A stretch of DNA of 52,398 nucleotides from UBA5070 sp035604215. Its GTDB lineage: Bacteria; Fibrobacterota; Fibrobacteria; UBA5070. Where the stretch lies: the NCBI GenBank assembly GCA_035604215.1, contig DATNIW010000153.1, positions 1 through 52,398 on the forward strand, read 5' to 3'. The notes below the pieces were generated by a model. It worked only from the letters and a program-made list of their open reading frames with translations, did no database searches and was not told where the DNA came from. A program made the translations under genes and the position numbers. Shown here one piece after another: positions 40,632-52,398 of this stretch (positions are counted from its first letter, which is position 1; each line of letters opens with the position of its first letter).

Positions 40632-41957
40632 TCAGAAGAAGATGATTCCGACCAGGATGAAGAGCGGCACGAGCACCCCCACCGACCAGGCCATGTAGCC
40701 GAGGAAGCTGGGCATCTTGACCCCGTTTTCCTCGGCCACCGCCTTGACCAGCATGTTGGGCGCATTGCCGATGTAGGAATTCGCGCCCATGAACACCGAA
40801 CCGCACGAGATCGCCGCCAAGGTGGCGACCTCAGACATCAGCCGGGTGGCGTCGCCTCCGCCCACGTTGAAGAAGAGGAGATAGGTGGGGGCGTTGTCCA
40901 GGAAGGAGGAGAGGATGCCGGACGCCCAGAAGTAGCGGACGGGCGTGTGGACGGCCTCCACCAGCCAGCCCAGCGAGCCGTCGCGGCCCGCGTGCAGGAT
41001 CTGCACCAACGGGATCAGGGTCACGAAGATGCCCGCGAACAGCAGGGCGACCTCCTTCACCGGACCCCAGGAAAATTCGTTGGCCTCGCGCACGCCGTGG
41101 GGGGTGGTGCGGATGGATACCCAACCCCAGCCCAGCAGCAGCACGTCGCGGAGGAGGTCCGCGTAACCGATCACGATGGGTTCCTGTCCAGGAATCCGAA
41201 GGCTGAAACCGGACCACACCTTGGCGAGCAGGCCCGTTCCCACCACGGTGGCCACGATCCCCAACAGGACCAGGGCGTTGCCCATCCCGCGCACGTCCAA
41301 GGGCAGGCGTTGCAGGTCCACATGGTGCGCCTTGCGTTCCATCTTCCAGAAGCGGGTGTCCAGGGCGAAGTAGAGGCCCAGCAGGATCACGCTGGCGAAG
41401 GCCATGGGACCGGCGTTGTGGGCCAGTGGCCAGAAGAAGTCCACCCCGTGCAGGAATCCCAGGAACAAGGGAGGGTCGCCGATGGGCGTCAGGCTGCCGC
41501 CGATGTTGGACACCAGGAAGATGAAGAAGACCACGGTATGGACCTGATGGGTGCGGTTGGAGATGGAGCGGAGAACCGGACGGATCATGACCATGGATGC
41601 ACCCGTGGTGCCCACCAGGCTCGCCAGGATGGTCCCCATGCCCAGGAGCAGGACGTTGCCCAGGGGATTGCCCGGCTCGCCGCCGGTCAAATAGATGCCT
41701 CCGGCGGCCACGAACAGGGTGGAGACCAGGATCAGGAACGGGAGGTAGTCGTGGAGGAAGGTGTCCAGGTGCAGATGGACGGCGGAGAGGAATCCGTAAC
41801 CGAAGGCGTAGGGGACTGCGAAGGCGAGCGACCAGAAGGCCACCACCCAGGTCTGCTTGTGTTCCCACAACTTCGGGGCCCGCAAGGGAAGGATGGCCAT
41901 GGAGAGCAGAAGCCCCAGGAAGGGGAGGACATAGGCGATCGAAAGGGAAGCGTTCAT
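40632..41957 (-). CDS. Sodium:proton antiporter / CitMHS-type transporter
   Basis: A 441-residue polytopic membrane protein with about eleven helices and the ion-transporter superfamily signatures FFIFLVSNIGGSLTPIGDPPLF and FLDNAPTYLLFFN, plus MGANSYIGNAPNMLVKAVAEE near the C-terminus. These repeat-related NxxGxLTPxGDPP and NxPT motifs form the substrate/Na site in NhaD and CitMHS_2 transporters. The ion and any organic substrate cannot be read. The upstream 180 bases, shared with the divergent kinase, are comparatively AT-rich and probably carry both promoters. Confidence 0.85.
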   Translation of the reverse strand: MNASLSIAYVLPFLGLLLSMAILPLRAPKLWEHKQTWVVAFWSLAFAVPYAFGYGFLSAVHLHLDTFLHDYLPFLILVSTLFVAAGGIYLTGGEPGNPLGNVLLLGMGTILASLVGTTGASMVMIRPVLRSISNRTHQVHTVVFFIFLVSNIGGSLTPIGDPPLFLGFLHGVDFFWPLAHNAGPMAFASVILLGLYFALDTRFWKMERKAHHVDLQRLPLDVRGMGNALVLLGIVATVVGTGLLAKVWSGFSLRIPGQEPIVIGYADLLRDVLLLGWGWVSIRTTPHGVREANEFSWGPVKEVALLFAGIFVTLIPLVQILHAGRDGSLGWLVEAVHTPVRYFWASGILSSFLDNAPTYLLFFNVGGGDATRLMSEVATLAAISCGSVFMGANSYIGNAPNMLVKAVAEENGVKMPSFLGYMAWSVGVLVPLFILVGIIFF

Positions 41958-42136
41958 GAGGTGACAAGAACCAAGCGCAAGCCGGGCCAATTCGACAAAG
42001 TGTCAGGAGAGGCTGGTGGCAAGTTTCTAATTGACTAAAATCGCCAATCCGTGTCATTGTCCGTGTTCAACCACGGAGTCCGGAAATCCACGGAGATCGT
42101 TGCCGTTCCGGCCTCGGGGGTGGCATAATCGGCCCG

Positions 42137-43138
42137 ATGGTCGACACCACGTTGGGACGGTACAGGATCCTGGGAAAGCTGGGCGAAGGCGGCATGGCCG
42201 AAGTCCACATGGCGGAGGACTCCCTGCTCCACCGGTGCGTGGCCGTGAAGACCCTGCGTTCGACCGGACTGCGCAATCCCGACATGGTCCTGCGTTTCCA
42301 CCAGGAAGCCACCACGGTCTCGCGGCTGGGCCACGCCAACATCGTCCAGGTCTTCGACTTGGGCGCGCGGGCCGACGGCGATTATCTGGTGATGGAATTC
42401 CTGGACCGGGGCAGCATTTCCCGGGTGGTGGCCGGAATCGGTGGCCATCTGGACCCCGTCTGCGCCGTCTGCGTGGCCGTCCAGGCCGCCGAAGGCTTGG
42501 CGGCTGCCCACGAAGCCGGAGTCGTGCACCGCGACGTCAAGCCCGACAACCTCCTGGTCTCGCGCCAGGGGGTGGTGAAGGTGGCGGATTTCGGCATCGC
42601 CCGCCTCCAATCCGAGGTCTCGCACACGGAGCCCGGAACCGCGTTGGGATCGCCCCACTACATGGCACCCGAACAGGTGGAAGGGGAAGTCCCCACGGGG
42701 CGCACGGATGTCTTCGCCCTGGCCAGCGTCCTGCACTTCCTGATCGCCGGCTCCCCCGCCTTCGAAGCGGAAAACGCCATCGGACTGATGTGGCGCATCG
42801 CCAAGCACGACGCCCCCGACCTGCGCACCGCGGCACCGGCCTGCCCCCGACCGATCTCCGACCTGGTTCGGGTCATGCACTCGCGAGATTCCAATAAACG
42901 TCCCGACATGGAGGAGGTCGCGGCCACCTTGCGCGCCTGGCTGGCGGAGCAAGGCGTGCTGCACCCGGCGGAGCACCTGCGCCAGACCCTGGGATTCCCG
43001 CTGACCGCGCCCATCGCCTCGGGCGCAAGCACCACGCGTAGATTGAGCCTTCTCCACCAACGGCGCAAACGCCTGCTCTGGATGGCTGGCGCCGCCTTCG
43101 TCGCCATCCTCGCCTGGCTCGGCCTCCGCCACCGCTAG
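42137..43138 (+). CDS. Membrane-anchored Ser/Thr protein kinase (PknB-like)
   Basis: A 333-residue eukaryotic-type kinase. The kinase domain (about 8-265) is complete: glycine loop LGEGGMAEV, VAVKTL (ATP Lys), VVHRDVKPDN (catalytic Asp), VKVADFGIARL (DFG), GSPHYMAPEQ. A juxtamembrane stretch and one C-terminal helix (LLWMAGAAFVAILAWLGL) end the protein, with only a few residues beyond, so there is no extracellular sensor (PASTA) domain. The FHA protein at 21230 could read its phosphorylation. The stop TAG shares CTAG with the stop of the expansin-like gene. Confidence 0.92.
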   Translation: MVDTTLGRYRILGKLGEGGMAEVHMAEDSLLHRCVAVKTLRSTGLRNPDMVLRFHQEATTVSRLGHANIVQVFDLGARADGDYLVMEFLDRGSISRVVAGIGGHLDPVCAVCVAVQAAEGLAAAHEAGVVHRDVKPDNLLVSRQGVVKVADFGIARLQSEVSHTEPGTALGSPHYMAPEQVEGEVPTGRTDVFALASVLHFLIAGSPAFEAENAIGLMWRIAKHDAPDLRTAAPACPRPISDLVRVMHSRDSNKRPDMEEVAATLRAWLAEQGVLHPAEHLRQTLGFPLTAPIASGASTTRRLSLLHQRRKRLLWMAGAAFVAILAWLGLRHR

Positions 43139-43977
43139 GGGAGCAGCGGAATGGAGTCGCCCGCGACCGCGAGAGCCGTTCCCCTGGCCGTCGCGGATTG
43201 GCTGGAACCGTCGCTGTATCCTGCGCGGAACTGGTAGAACGTCGTGTCCTGCAGGACGTCCACCGGCACCTTGAAGAAGTTCTCGGCCTCGGTGGCCCAG
43301 GCCATGTCCGACCAGGAGGTGTCGGTGGCCGAGACCTTGCGATAGTCCAGGGAGAGGACCGCGGAGTGGGGATCGCGCACCTGGACGATGGACCAATCCT
43401 TCGAGCTTCCGTCCTTGATCCAGATCCGCGGGGGTCCGTCGAAGAGTTCCGGATGGCCCTGGCAGGAGACGAACGACCACTCCCCCGAGTAGCGCCCCGC
43501 CAGGGTTCCCATGAGCGCGAAGGCGGGAGCTCCGCCCAGGTCGATGCCGCAGTTTCCGTCCGGGCACTTGTCCACGATCCGCACCACGGTCTGCTTCCAG
43601 CCGGAATCCGTCCGGGCGCGGACCAGCGCGCACTGTCCGCAGATCCTCCCGCCGTTCCACTGGCCCTTCCCGTCGCCGGGCAGATCGTTCACCTGGATGG
43701 CGGCGTAGTCGCGGATGCCGGTGATCCCGTAGTTGCAGGCTCCGCCGGAGGAAACACGGGTGGTGTCCGTGCCGCCATAGGTGGTGATGTCGCCGTAGCT
43801 GATGGAGTCCGTGAGAACGGGGATGCTGGGCGGCGAGGCGTCGCAGATGCCGGTGCAGGCCCCGGCCGTGTCGGTGCGCGGAGGTACCCCAGAGGAACCA
43901 GCGGGCGCCGTGGCGTTCCGGGAACATCCGACCAGCAGGAGGGAGACGATGGCGACGGTCGATTTCACCCGGCTCAT
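43135..43977 (-). CDS. Expansin-like lipoprotein
   Basis: A 280-residue protein with a lipoprotein signal (VAIVSLLLVGC). A Ser/Thr/Pro linker leads to a double-psi beta-barrel domain (GDITTYGGT, GACNYGITGIRDYAAIQVND, GGRICGQCALVRAR, VVRIVDKCPDGNCGIDLG), then a second beta domain (PPRIWIKDGSSKDWSIVQVRD, WSDMAWATEAENFFKVPV) resembling the CBM63-type partner of bacterial expansins. Four cysteines of the barrel suggest disulfides. Expansins loosen cellulose/hemicellulose or bind cell-wall polymers without hydrolysis. A lipid-anchored, cell-surface version could prepare plant fibre. It overlaps the M14 peptidase stop by 4 bases (ATGA). Confidence 0.78.
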   Translation of the reverse strand: MSRVKSTVAIVSLLLVGCSRNATAPAGSSGVPPRTDTAGACTGICDASPPSIPVLTDSISYGDITTYGGTDTTRVSSGGACNYGITGIRDYAAIQVNDLPGDGKGQWNGGRICGQCALVRARTDSGWKQTVVRIVDKCPDGNCGIDLGGAPAFALMGTLAGRYSGEWSFVSCQGHPELFDGPPRIWIKDGSSKDWSIVQVRDPHSAVLSLDYRKVSATDTSWSDMAWATEAENFFKVPVDVLQDTTFYQFRAGYSDGSSQSATARGTALAVAGDSIPLLP

Positions 43978-44975
43978 CGCGTTCCGCGGGTCTTGGCGAC
44001 CAGGTCCACCGCGGCGCGCACCTGGACGTCCAGGAGGCGATCCTGGACGGCCAACGGCATCGGGAGCACGCCCCAGGCTCGGGCCTCGGATTCCACGAGT
44101 TCGGTTTCGTCCTTCCACCGGCCCTCCCGATCGGCTCGGATCAGGTGGGAGGTCCATGCGGCGAGGCGGATCTTCCAAGCGGGGTCGTCGGGGACGGGCG
44201 TGAGGAACAAGGGGATTTCCGAGACGAAGGTGAAGGGATCCCCGCCCAGGGACCGCGCGAACTCCATGCTGGAGGGTCGGAACAGAGCGGCGGTCTCGGG
44301 ATCATTTTGGGACAGGAAATGGTTGCGCATGGAGAGGCTGTCCGGTCGCGTGCAGAAGCCTTCGGAGATCCTTCGGAAGCCCTTTTCGCCGCGGCGATCC
44401 ACGTCGTGCACGGTCAGGCCCTCCCGGGCCACGGCCTCAAGGCAACGCGCGCGGTAGGGCGCCAGCCGATCTTCCCAGGAGGACTCCACCAGGAACCACG
44501 GACCTCCGCCGAACCCCAATCCGTGCAGGGACCCGTGCAGGTCCAACGGCCCCTGGGCGGACAGAAAACGTGCCACGGCGGCGGCTTCCGGTCGCACTCC
44601 GGGTTCCCCTTCTGGTGCTCCGGGAAAGCCGAATTCAAGGTCGTCTCCGGGAAGTTCCCGCACCCGGTGCATCAGATAGGAAGGCAGGTTTCCCACGCCC
44701 TCCCCGTCTTGCCACCACGCCTCGTTCTTCGCATGGGCGTCCGGGTTGGCATCGGGCACGATGCGCAGGGTCGCGAGCCGAAGCAGCGGGTCCGACAGGT
44801 CGGCCTCCAGGTGGCGCACCAACTCGAACAGGAAACGCGGCGACACCGGCTCGTCGCCATGGCATCCCGCGATCAGCGAAACCCGCAACGGCCCATCGCC
44901 CAACAGCCACCCGTGGATGGCCCGCCCCTCCCGGGATTCACCGAGGAGGAGCGGCTGGTTGGAAGAGCGCGTCAT
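43974..44975 (-). CDS. M14-family zinc carboxypeptidase-like protein
   Basis: A 333-residue protein. Zinc ligands are readable: AGCHGDEP (HxxE) and LDLHGSLHG (His), and a distal Glu lies in FVSEIPLF. NPDAHAKNE fits the substrate arginine/asparagine region. No signal peptide is visible, so action may be cytoplasmic, for example on peptidoglycan fragments or small peptides; succinylglutamate-desuccinylase-like amidases are an alternative. It overlaps the downstream expansin gene and lies 19 bases after the carboxyltransferase gene on the same strand, possibly within the pyruvate operon. Confidence 0.78.
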   Translation of the reverse strand: MTRSSNQPLLLGESREGRAIHGWLLGDGPLRVSLIAGCHGDEPVSPRFLFELVRHLEADLSDPLLRLATLRIVPDANPDAHAKNEAWWQDGEGVGNLPSYLMHRVRELPGDDLEFGFPGAPEGEPGVRPEAAAVARFLSAQGPLDLHGSLHGLGFGGGPWFLVESSWEDRLAPYRARCLEAVAREGLTVHDVDRRGEKGFRRISEGFCTRPDSLSMRNHFLSQNDPETAALFRPSSMEFARSLGGDPFTFVSEIPLFLTPVPDDPAWKIRLAAWTSHLIRADREGRWKDETELVESEARAWGVLPMPLAVQDRLLDVQVRAAVDLVAKTRGTR

Positions 44976-44994
44976 GCCAGGGAAGATAAGCGCC

Positions 44995-46455
44995 CTACTT
45001 GTATTCCTCTACGAGGACGTCGTGGCGGGTGCCGTCCACCGTGAGCGAAACCCGGCGGGACCGGGCGATTTCCGTGCTGGTGGAAGCGGCCTTGGGCACT
45101 TCCTTGACCTCGGGCTTGGCCGTTCCGTTGTAGACGGCTTCGGTCTGCTGCGGGAACATGGCATAGAGGACGGCGGCCTCGTCGGTGGCGGGCAACCCCT
45201 TGGCCGCCAGTTCCTTCTTGAGGTCGTCCATCTTCGGGGCCAGGAGATCGGCTCCGCGGCCTTCGATGGGCTTCTGGCCGGTCTGTTCGCATACGAGCTT
45301 GAGTACGTCCGGGTCGATGGGGCCGGGAGTCCTTCCGTACTTGCCCAGGACGATGTCCTTGGTGTTCTGCGCGATCATCTTCCAGCGGCCCATCTTCACG
45401 TTCATCATGGCCTGCGTGCCCACGATCTGCGAGGTGGGCGTGACCAGCGGGATCCAGCCCAGGCACTTGCGGACGTAGGTCATCTCGTCCATGACCTCGG
45501 CGACCTTCTCGCCCATTCCCTGCTCCTTGAGCTGGTTCAGGAAGTTCGACATCATGCCGCCCGGAACCTGGTAGCGCAGGATGCCGATGTCGGTGCCCTC
45601 GTTCTTGGGGCTGGTGTAGGCGGCCAGTTCCTTGTAGACCCCCTCGAAGTACTTCATGAGCTCGAAGAGATCGTCCTTGCCGTAGGCCGGCTCGCGGCCC
45701 GAGCCCTGGAGCATCTCCTGCATCAGCAGGGTGTCGGGTTGGCCGGTGCCGTTGGCGAAGGGAGCGATGGAACAGTCCAGCAGGTCCACCCCGGCGGTGA
45801 CGGCGGCGTAGTACGCCGTGTTGGCGAGGCCCGCCGTGTTGTGGCTGTGGAGAGATACCGGTACCTTCACCTTCGCCTTGATGGCCTTGACCAGCTCGAA
45901 GGCCACCGGGGCGATGAGCAGTCCCGCCATGTCCTTGATGCAGATGGAGTCGGCGCCCATCTCCTCCAGTTCCACGGCCATCTGCACGAACGCCGCCACG
46001 GTGTGGACGGGGGAGATCGTGTAGGACAGCGCGCCCTGGGCGTGGCCGCCGAATTCCTTGGTGGCCTGGATGGCGGTCTTGAGGTTCCGGGTGTCGTTGA
46101 GGGCGTCGAAGATGCGGAGGTTGGTCATGCCCGCGTCGATGCTGCACTTCACGAAGGCGCGCACGACGTCGTCCGGGAAGGCGGTGTACTGCACGATGTT
46201 CTGGCCGCGCAGGAGCATCTGGTGCGGGGTCTTGGGCGAGAGCTTCTTGAGGGCGCGCAGGCGGTCGAAGGGGTTCTCGGCCAGGTAGCGCAGGCAGGAG
46301 TCGATGATGGCCCCTCCCCAGGTCTCCAGGGCGTTGAAGCCCATGTCGTCGAGCTTTCCCACCACCGGAAGCATCTGGGAGGTCTTCATCCGCGTCGCGG
46401 CCAGGGACTGGTGTCCGTCGCGCAGGACCGTCTGGTTGAACTTCACGGCTGTCAT
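44995..46455 (-). CDS. Oxaloacetate decarboxylase / pyruvate carboxylase alpha (carboxyltransferase) subunit
   Basis: A 486-residue biotin-dependent carboxyltransferase: FNQTVLRDGHQSLAATRM at the N-terminus, METWGGA-like LETWGGAII, SICIKDMAGLL with the catalytic Lys, VSLHSHNTAGLA (metal His) and a PGGMMSNF block. It exchanges a carboxyl group between biotin and pyruvate/oxaloacetate. The C-terminus stops at the first strand of a biotinyl domain (VSLTVDGTRHDVLVEE) with no MKM, so the biotin carrier must be another polypeptide. Whether it works as decarboxylase (Na+ pump) or as carboxylase depends on partners outside the window. Start ATG 46455 has GGAG upstream. Confidence 0.88.
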   Translation of the reverse strand: MTAVKFNQTVLRDGHQSLAATRMKTSQMLPVVGKLDDMGFNALETWGGAIIDSCLRYLAENPFDRLRALKKLSPKTPHQMLLRGQNIVQYTAFPDDVVRAFVKCSIDAGMTNLRIFDALNDTRNLKTAIQATKEFGGHAQGALSYTISPVHTVAAFVQMAVELEEMGADSICIKDMAGLLIAPVAFELVKAIKAKVKVPVSLHSHNTAGLANTAYYAAVTAGVDLLDCSIAPFANGTGQPDTLLMQEMLQGSGREPAYGKDDLFELMKYFEGVYKELAAYTSPKNEGTDIGILRYQVPGGMMSNFLNQLKEQGMGEKVAEVMDEMTYVRKCLGWIPLVTPTSQIVGTQAMMNVKMGRWKMIAQNTKDIVLGKYGRTPGPIDPDVLKLVCEQTGQKPIEGRGADLLAPKMDDLKKELAAKGLPATDEAAVLYAMFPQQTEAVYNGTAKPEVKEVPKAASTSTEIARSRRVSLTVDGTRHDVLVEEYK

Positions 46456-46472
46456 TTTCCGTCTCCTATGGG

Positions 46473-47476
46473 TCAGATGAATCGGTCGTCGAGGGACACG
46501 AGCGCGCGCATGTACTGGGCCCGCTCGAAGGCGGCGGAGTCCACCACCTTGCGCTGGCTCATGGAGCCGCGGAGCTGGTCCACCGAAAGGTATTCGTTCT
46601 CGTCCATCCAGTCCCCCAGGTCGCGCAGGACCTCGCGCACCCGATCGGTGCCGTTGACCAGGATCTCGCTGGCGATCTGGCCCACCTGGGCCCCGGCCAG
46701 GAGGGACTTGAGCAGGTCGCGACCGGTGTGCACGCCGCCGGACAGGGCGATTTCGGGGGACACCTTGCCATGCAGGATGGCCGTCCAACGCAAGGGGAAC
46801 GCCAGGTCGCCGGAATCCGAAAGCCGGGCGGTGGACACCACCGCGAGATTTTCCGGATCCAGGTCGGGCTGCAGGAAGCGGTTGAAGAGCACCACGGCCT
46901 TGGCTCCCGCCTCGCCGAACCGGCGGACCATGTTGGGAAGCGAGGAGTAGTAGGGCGAGAGCTTCACGGCCACGGGGATCTTGACCTTGGAAACCACATC
47001 CCCCACCAGATCCACCGCCTGGGCCTCGACTCCGGCTCCGGTGGCCGAGGTGTTGACGGGGATGGAATACAGGTTGAGCTCCAACGCATCCACGCCAGCC
47101 TGTTCGATGCGGTGCGCCCATTCGGTCCAGCCCCCGCGGGTCACGCCGTTCAGGCTACCGATCACCGGGATGCCCACGGCTTTCTTGACGGCGGACAGGT
47201 GCGCCAAGTACTGATCCGGTTCCAGGTTGTAGTGGCCCAGGTCGGGGAAGTAGTCCAATGCCTCCGGATGCATGTTCGTGGCTTTGGTCAGGAAGTGGTC
47301 GCGTTCCTGCTGCTCGTGGTTGATCTGCTCCTCGAAGAGCGAATACACCACGACCGCGCCGATGCCGGCTGCTTCCAGCTTCTTGACGTTGTCGATTCTT
47401 TTGGAAATGGGCGACGCAGAAGCCACCAACGGATTGGCGAGCTTCAGACCCAGGTAGCTCGTGGATAGATCGGCCA

Positions 47477-47477
<1 letters not shown>
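46473..47477 (-). CDS. Dihydroorotate dehydrogenase-like flavoprotein
   Basis: A 334-residue TIM-barrel protein: YLGLKLANPLVASASPIS start, IGSLNGV, LELNLYSIPV, VPVAVKLSPYY (FMN Lys), and C-terminal ALSGGVHTGRDLLKSLLAGAQVGQ with the phosphate-binding Gly. It has the DHODH fold but no other pyrimidine gene is near. It overlaps the nifJ stop by one base (TGATG), a linkage seen in several anaerobes, so it probably serves pyruvate:ferredoxin metabolism as an unassigned FMN oxidoreductase rather than dihydroorotate oxidation. Confidence 0.85.
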
Positions 47478-51031
<3,554 letters not shown>

Positions 51032-51063
51032 GGTCCTCGTTTCCCCTTTCCTAGAGCAATGGA

Positions 51064-51105
51064 TTAGACAAATCTAAGATGCACAACTCCAATTTACACG
51101 TAAAT
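51064..51105 (-). promoter_or_regulatory. Two inverted repeats upstream of nifJ
   Basis: TTAGA-CAAA-TCTAA (51064-51077) and ATTTAC-AC-GTAAAT (51092-51105) lie 33 and 61 bases upstream of the nifJ ATG in an AT-rich patch, with centres 28 bases apart. The first has the 5-4-5 geometry of CRP/FNR-family sites, although the sequence is not the FNR consensus. Nothing identifies the regulator. No clear -35/-10 could be assigned. Confidence 0.5.
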
Positions 51106-51157
51106 CGGACAAAAGGGTCCATTAGGAGGATGAAAGGCCTTAAAGCGTTCGCAGACC

Positions 51158-52048
51158 TCAAGAGTTCGCGAAAGAACCGCTTTCCACCCCGGAGTGGACC
51201 TCGACATCCAATTTTGTCCTGGAGCGGACATGGTTGGCGACTTCCGTCAGCCATTCCAAGGACATCGGCCTGCAACCCGGTGCCGCCGTGGCGCGCGCCA
51301 CGGTATGGAGTTGCACTCCAAGCAGGGGTCCGTGGCGCCGGATGGTCTCCAGATTCCCGAGCCATGCATCCACTTCGGCCTCGTCCGGGATCTCGCCTGA
51401 TCGTTCGAAGAACAAGGTCTGGATGCGAAGCGGGAACAGCGGGGCGGTGGCCGCGAGGTTGTCCATGACCTTGGAGAGCGGTACCCGGGTGACATTCACC
51501 TTCCGGTAGAAGGATTCCGTTCCGGCATCGAGCTTTCCCCAGATCTCCCCGCCGCCGCCGTGGCACAGGACACCCAGTCCCTCGATCACGGTGGGCCGAT
51601 CCAGCAAGGTGGCATTGGTGATGAGGACCAGCCGGAACGCGATGCCGCCAGCAGCCGTCCACTCTTCGCGAACCAGGGAAAGTCGGCGGCAAACCTCCGG
51701 AAATTCCGGACGCATGGTGGGCTCGCCGTCTCCGGAGAGGGCGACATCCGACAATTTCCTCTGCTCGGGAGGAACCCCAGGAAAAACCTCTTCCAGACGG
51801 GTGGCGGCCACGCGTCCCAACATCTCCCGCAATTCCGCCTCCACACCGGCGGGATCCACCTGGGCGGAGGGGGCCGGACCGCGGCGGTCCACTTGGCAGT
51901 AGGGGCAATCGAAGTTGCAGGCCTTGTCGGGGTTCAGGTTCACCCCGATGGACAGACCCCCCGAACGCCGGGACAGGACCGGATAGACCCAGCGGAAGTC
52001 GTCGAAGTGGCGCGAATGGCTGGTGAAGGCGGTCGTGAGGGCGTCCAT
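51158..52048 (-). CDS. Radical SAM protein (COG0731-like)
   Basis: A 296-residue protein with a radical SAM cluster motif CNFDCPYC (Cys44, 48, 51), a following GGE-like motif LSGDGEPTMRP that binds SAM's methionine, and a barrel ending KLDAGTESFYRKVN, TRVPLSKVMDNLA, LRIQTLFFERS. It resembles the COG0731 Fe-S oxidoreductases related to wyosine enzymes; the substrate is unknown. ATG 52048 is taken as start; GTG 52081 would overlap the upstream gene. It is 110-125 bases beyond nifJ and shares its strand. Confidence 0.8.
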   Translation of the reverse strand: MDALTTAFTSHSRHFDDFRWVYPVLSRRSGGLSIGVNLNPDKACNFDCPYCQVDRRGPAPSAQVDPAGVEAELREMLGRVAATRLEEVFPGVPPEQRKLSDVALSGDGEPTMRPEFPEVCRRLSLVREEWTAAGGIAFRLVLITNATLLDRPTVIEGLGVLCHGGGGEIWGKLDAGTESFYRKVNVTRVPLSKVMDNLAATAPLFPLRIQTLFFERSGEIPDEAEVDAWLGNLETIRRHGPLLGVQLHTVARATAAPGCRPMSLEWLTEVANHVRSRTKLDVEVHSGVESGSFANS

Positions 52049-52064
52049 GGAGGACTGAAGGTAC

Positions 52065-52398
52065 TCAGTCCGACATTCCACGCCCGATGGCCACGTCCTG
52101 GGCGATGCGCATCAGGATGGGGTTGACCGCCTCGGAGAGGTGGCCGGGAAGGAAGGACGTAGGGACGGTTCCGGCTTGGAGCGCCGACGCGGCCTTGGTG
52201 TCGGCCAGGTAGCGGCCCGTCGAGTAGACGCCTTTGCCGGGCTGGTAGAAGCGCAGCACCACGTGGAGGACGACCTTGACGGATTTTGGTCCGCGTGCCA
52301 TGGGGGCTGGCTTGGGGGCGGCCTTGGCCGTGTCGAGCGTGGCGGGCTTCGTCGAGTCCTTGGCGGCGAGCTTGGTCGTATCCTTCGCCATCTTGGCG
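52065..52398 (-). CDS. Lys/Ala/Thr-rich protein, C-terminal part (truncated by window end)
   Basis: The frame stays open to the last base, so the beginning lies beyond the window. The visible N-terminal 35 residues are a low-complexity repeat of AKDTTK/AKDSTK-like units (KLAAKDSTKPATLDTAK); the rest (SVKVVLHVVLRFYQPGKGVYSTG, LPGHLSEAVNPILMRIAQD) is globular but unassigned. ATG 52391 is in frame but sits inside the repeat, so it is probably not the true start. It lies 16 bases before the radical SAM ATG, so the two may be co-transcribed. Confidence 0.6.
   Translation of the reverse strand, partial: AKMAKDTTKLAAKDSTKPATLDTAKAAPKPAPMARGPKSVKVVLHVVLRFYQPGKGVYSTGRYLADTKAASALQAGTVPTSFLPGHLSEAVNPILMRIAQDVAIGRGMSD

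Noticed and set aside
44995..47121. A 708-codon frame suggesting a fusion of the carboxyltransferase with upstream sequence
   Set aside because: Residues upstream of ATG 46455 are a shadow of the DHODH-like gene and the family start MTAVKFNQTVLRDG coincides with ATG 46455 and its GGAG.

Overview
The window reads as one compact stretch of a high-GC, Gram-negative bacterial chromosome. It encodes LpxB, two MCE/MlaD-type proteins, lipoproteins and an outer-membrane-like protein. It also has anaerobic carbon metabolism (a single-chain pyruvate:ferredoxin oxidoreductase and a carboxyltransferase subunit), an HPr/HPr-kinase pair outside any visible PTS operon, a CE2-type esterase and an expansin-like lipoprotein. 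Together these suggest a member of Fibrobacterota or a relative in the FCB superphylum. That placement is inference; no rRNA gene is present to settle it. Two tRNA genes (Thr-CGT, Leu-TAA) lie on the minus strand. I see no prophage, insertion sequence or CRISPR array.

Layout. 1-6.8 kb: the 3' part of trmO, a secreted cyclophilin, a haem-binding protein, prfB without its usual frameshift site, an MCE protein abutting tRNA-Thr, a secreted trypsin-like protease, and an exported barrel-like protein with a clear promoter and terminator. 6.8-12.4 kb: malic enzyme, a 5'-nucleotidase, an ABC-F protein and a convergent DUF4143 ATPase. 12.4-22.5 kb: metK, a hybrid histidine kinase, a PRPP-synthetase-like protein, a SPOR protein divergent from a degenerate LytM protein, an acyltransferase/histidine-kinase pair, then mutM, an FHA protein and a CE2-like esterase. 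22.5-26.2 kb: a minus-strand lipid operon of two cyclopropane-fatty-acid-synthase paralogues and a DHCR24/TmsA-like FAD oxidoreductase. 26.2-27.8 kb: a lipoprotein, pyrophosphatase and tRNA-Leu.

27.9-38.7 kb is a long, tightly packed plus-strand run: hpf, hprK, mlaD-like, GH57 glucanotransferase, HPr, dcd, phosphoesterase, a Nudix-HAD fusion, lpxB, a FapA-like protein and a YprB-like nuclease. It combines carbon-status signalling (HprK/HPr), alpha-glucan metabolism, nucleotide clean-up and envelope biogenesis. 38.7-43.1 kb: an ECF sigma factor with a membrane protein carrying an internal duplication, an ion-transporter pair and a membrane-anchored Ser/Thr kinase. 43.1-45.0 kb: an expansin-like lipoprotein with an M14 peptidase. 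45.0-51.0 kb: a pyruvate-centred operon, nifJ, a dihydroorotate-dehydrogenase-like gene and an oxaloacetate decarboxylase/pyruvate carboxylase alpha subunit. The window ends with a radical SAM gene and a partial Lys/Ala-rich protein.

Gene packing is extreme. Many neighbours overlap by 1-4 bases, two convergent pairs share a single CTAG as both stop codons, and two divergent pairs have overlapping start codons. The most promising candidate system is the lipid operon at 22.5-26.2 kb, probably making methyl-branched fatty acids; one of its methyltransferases appears to start at an ACG codon.
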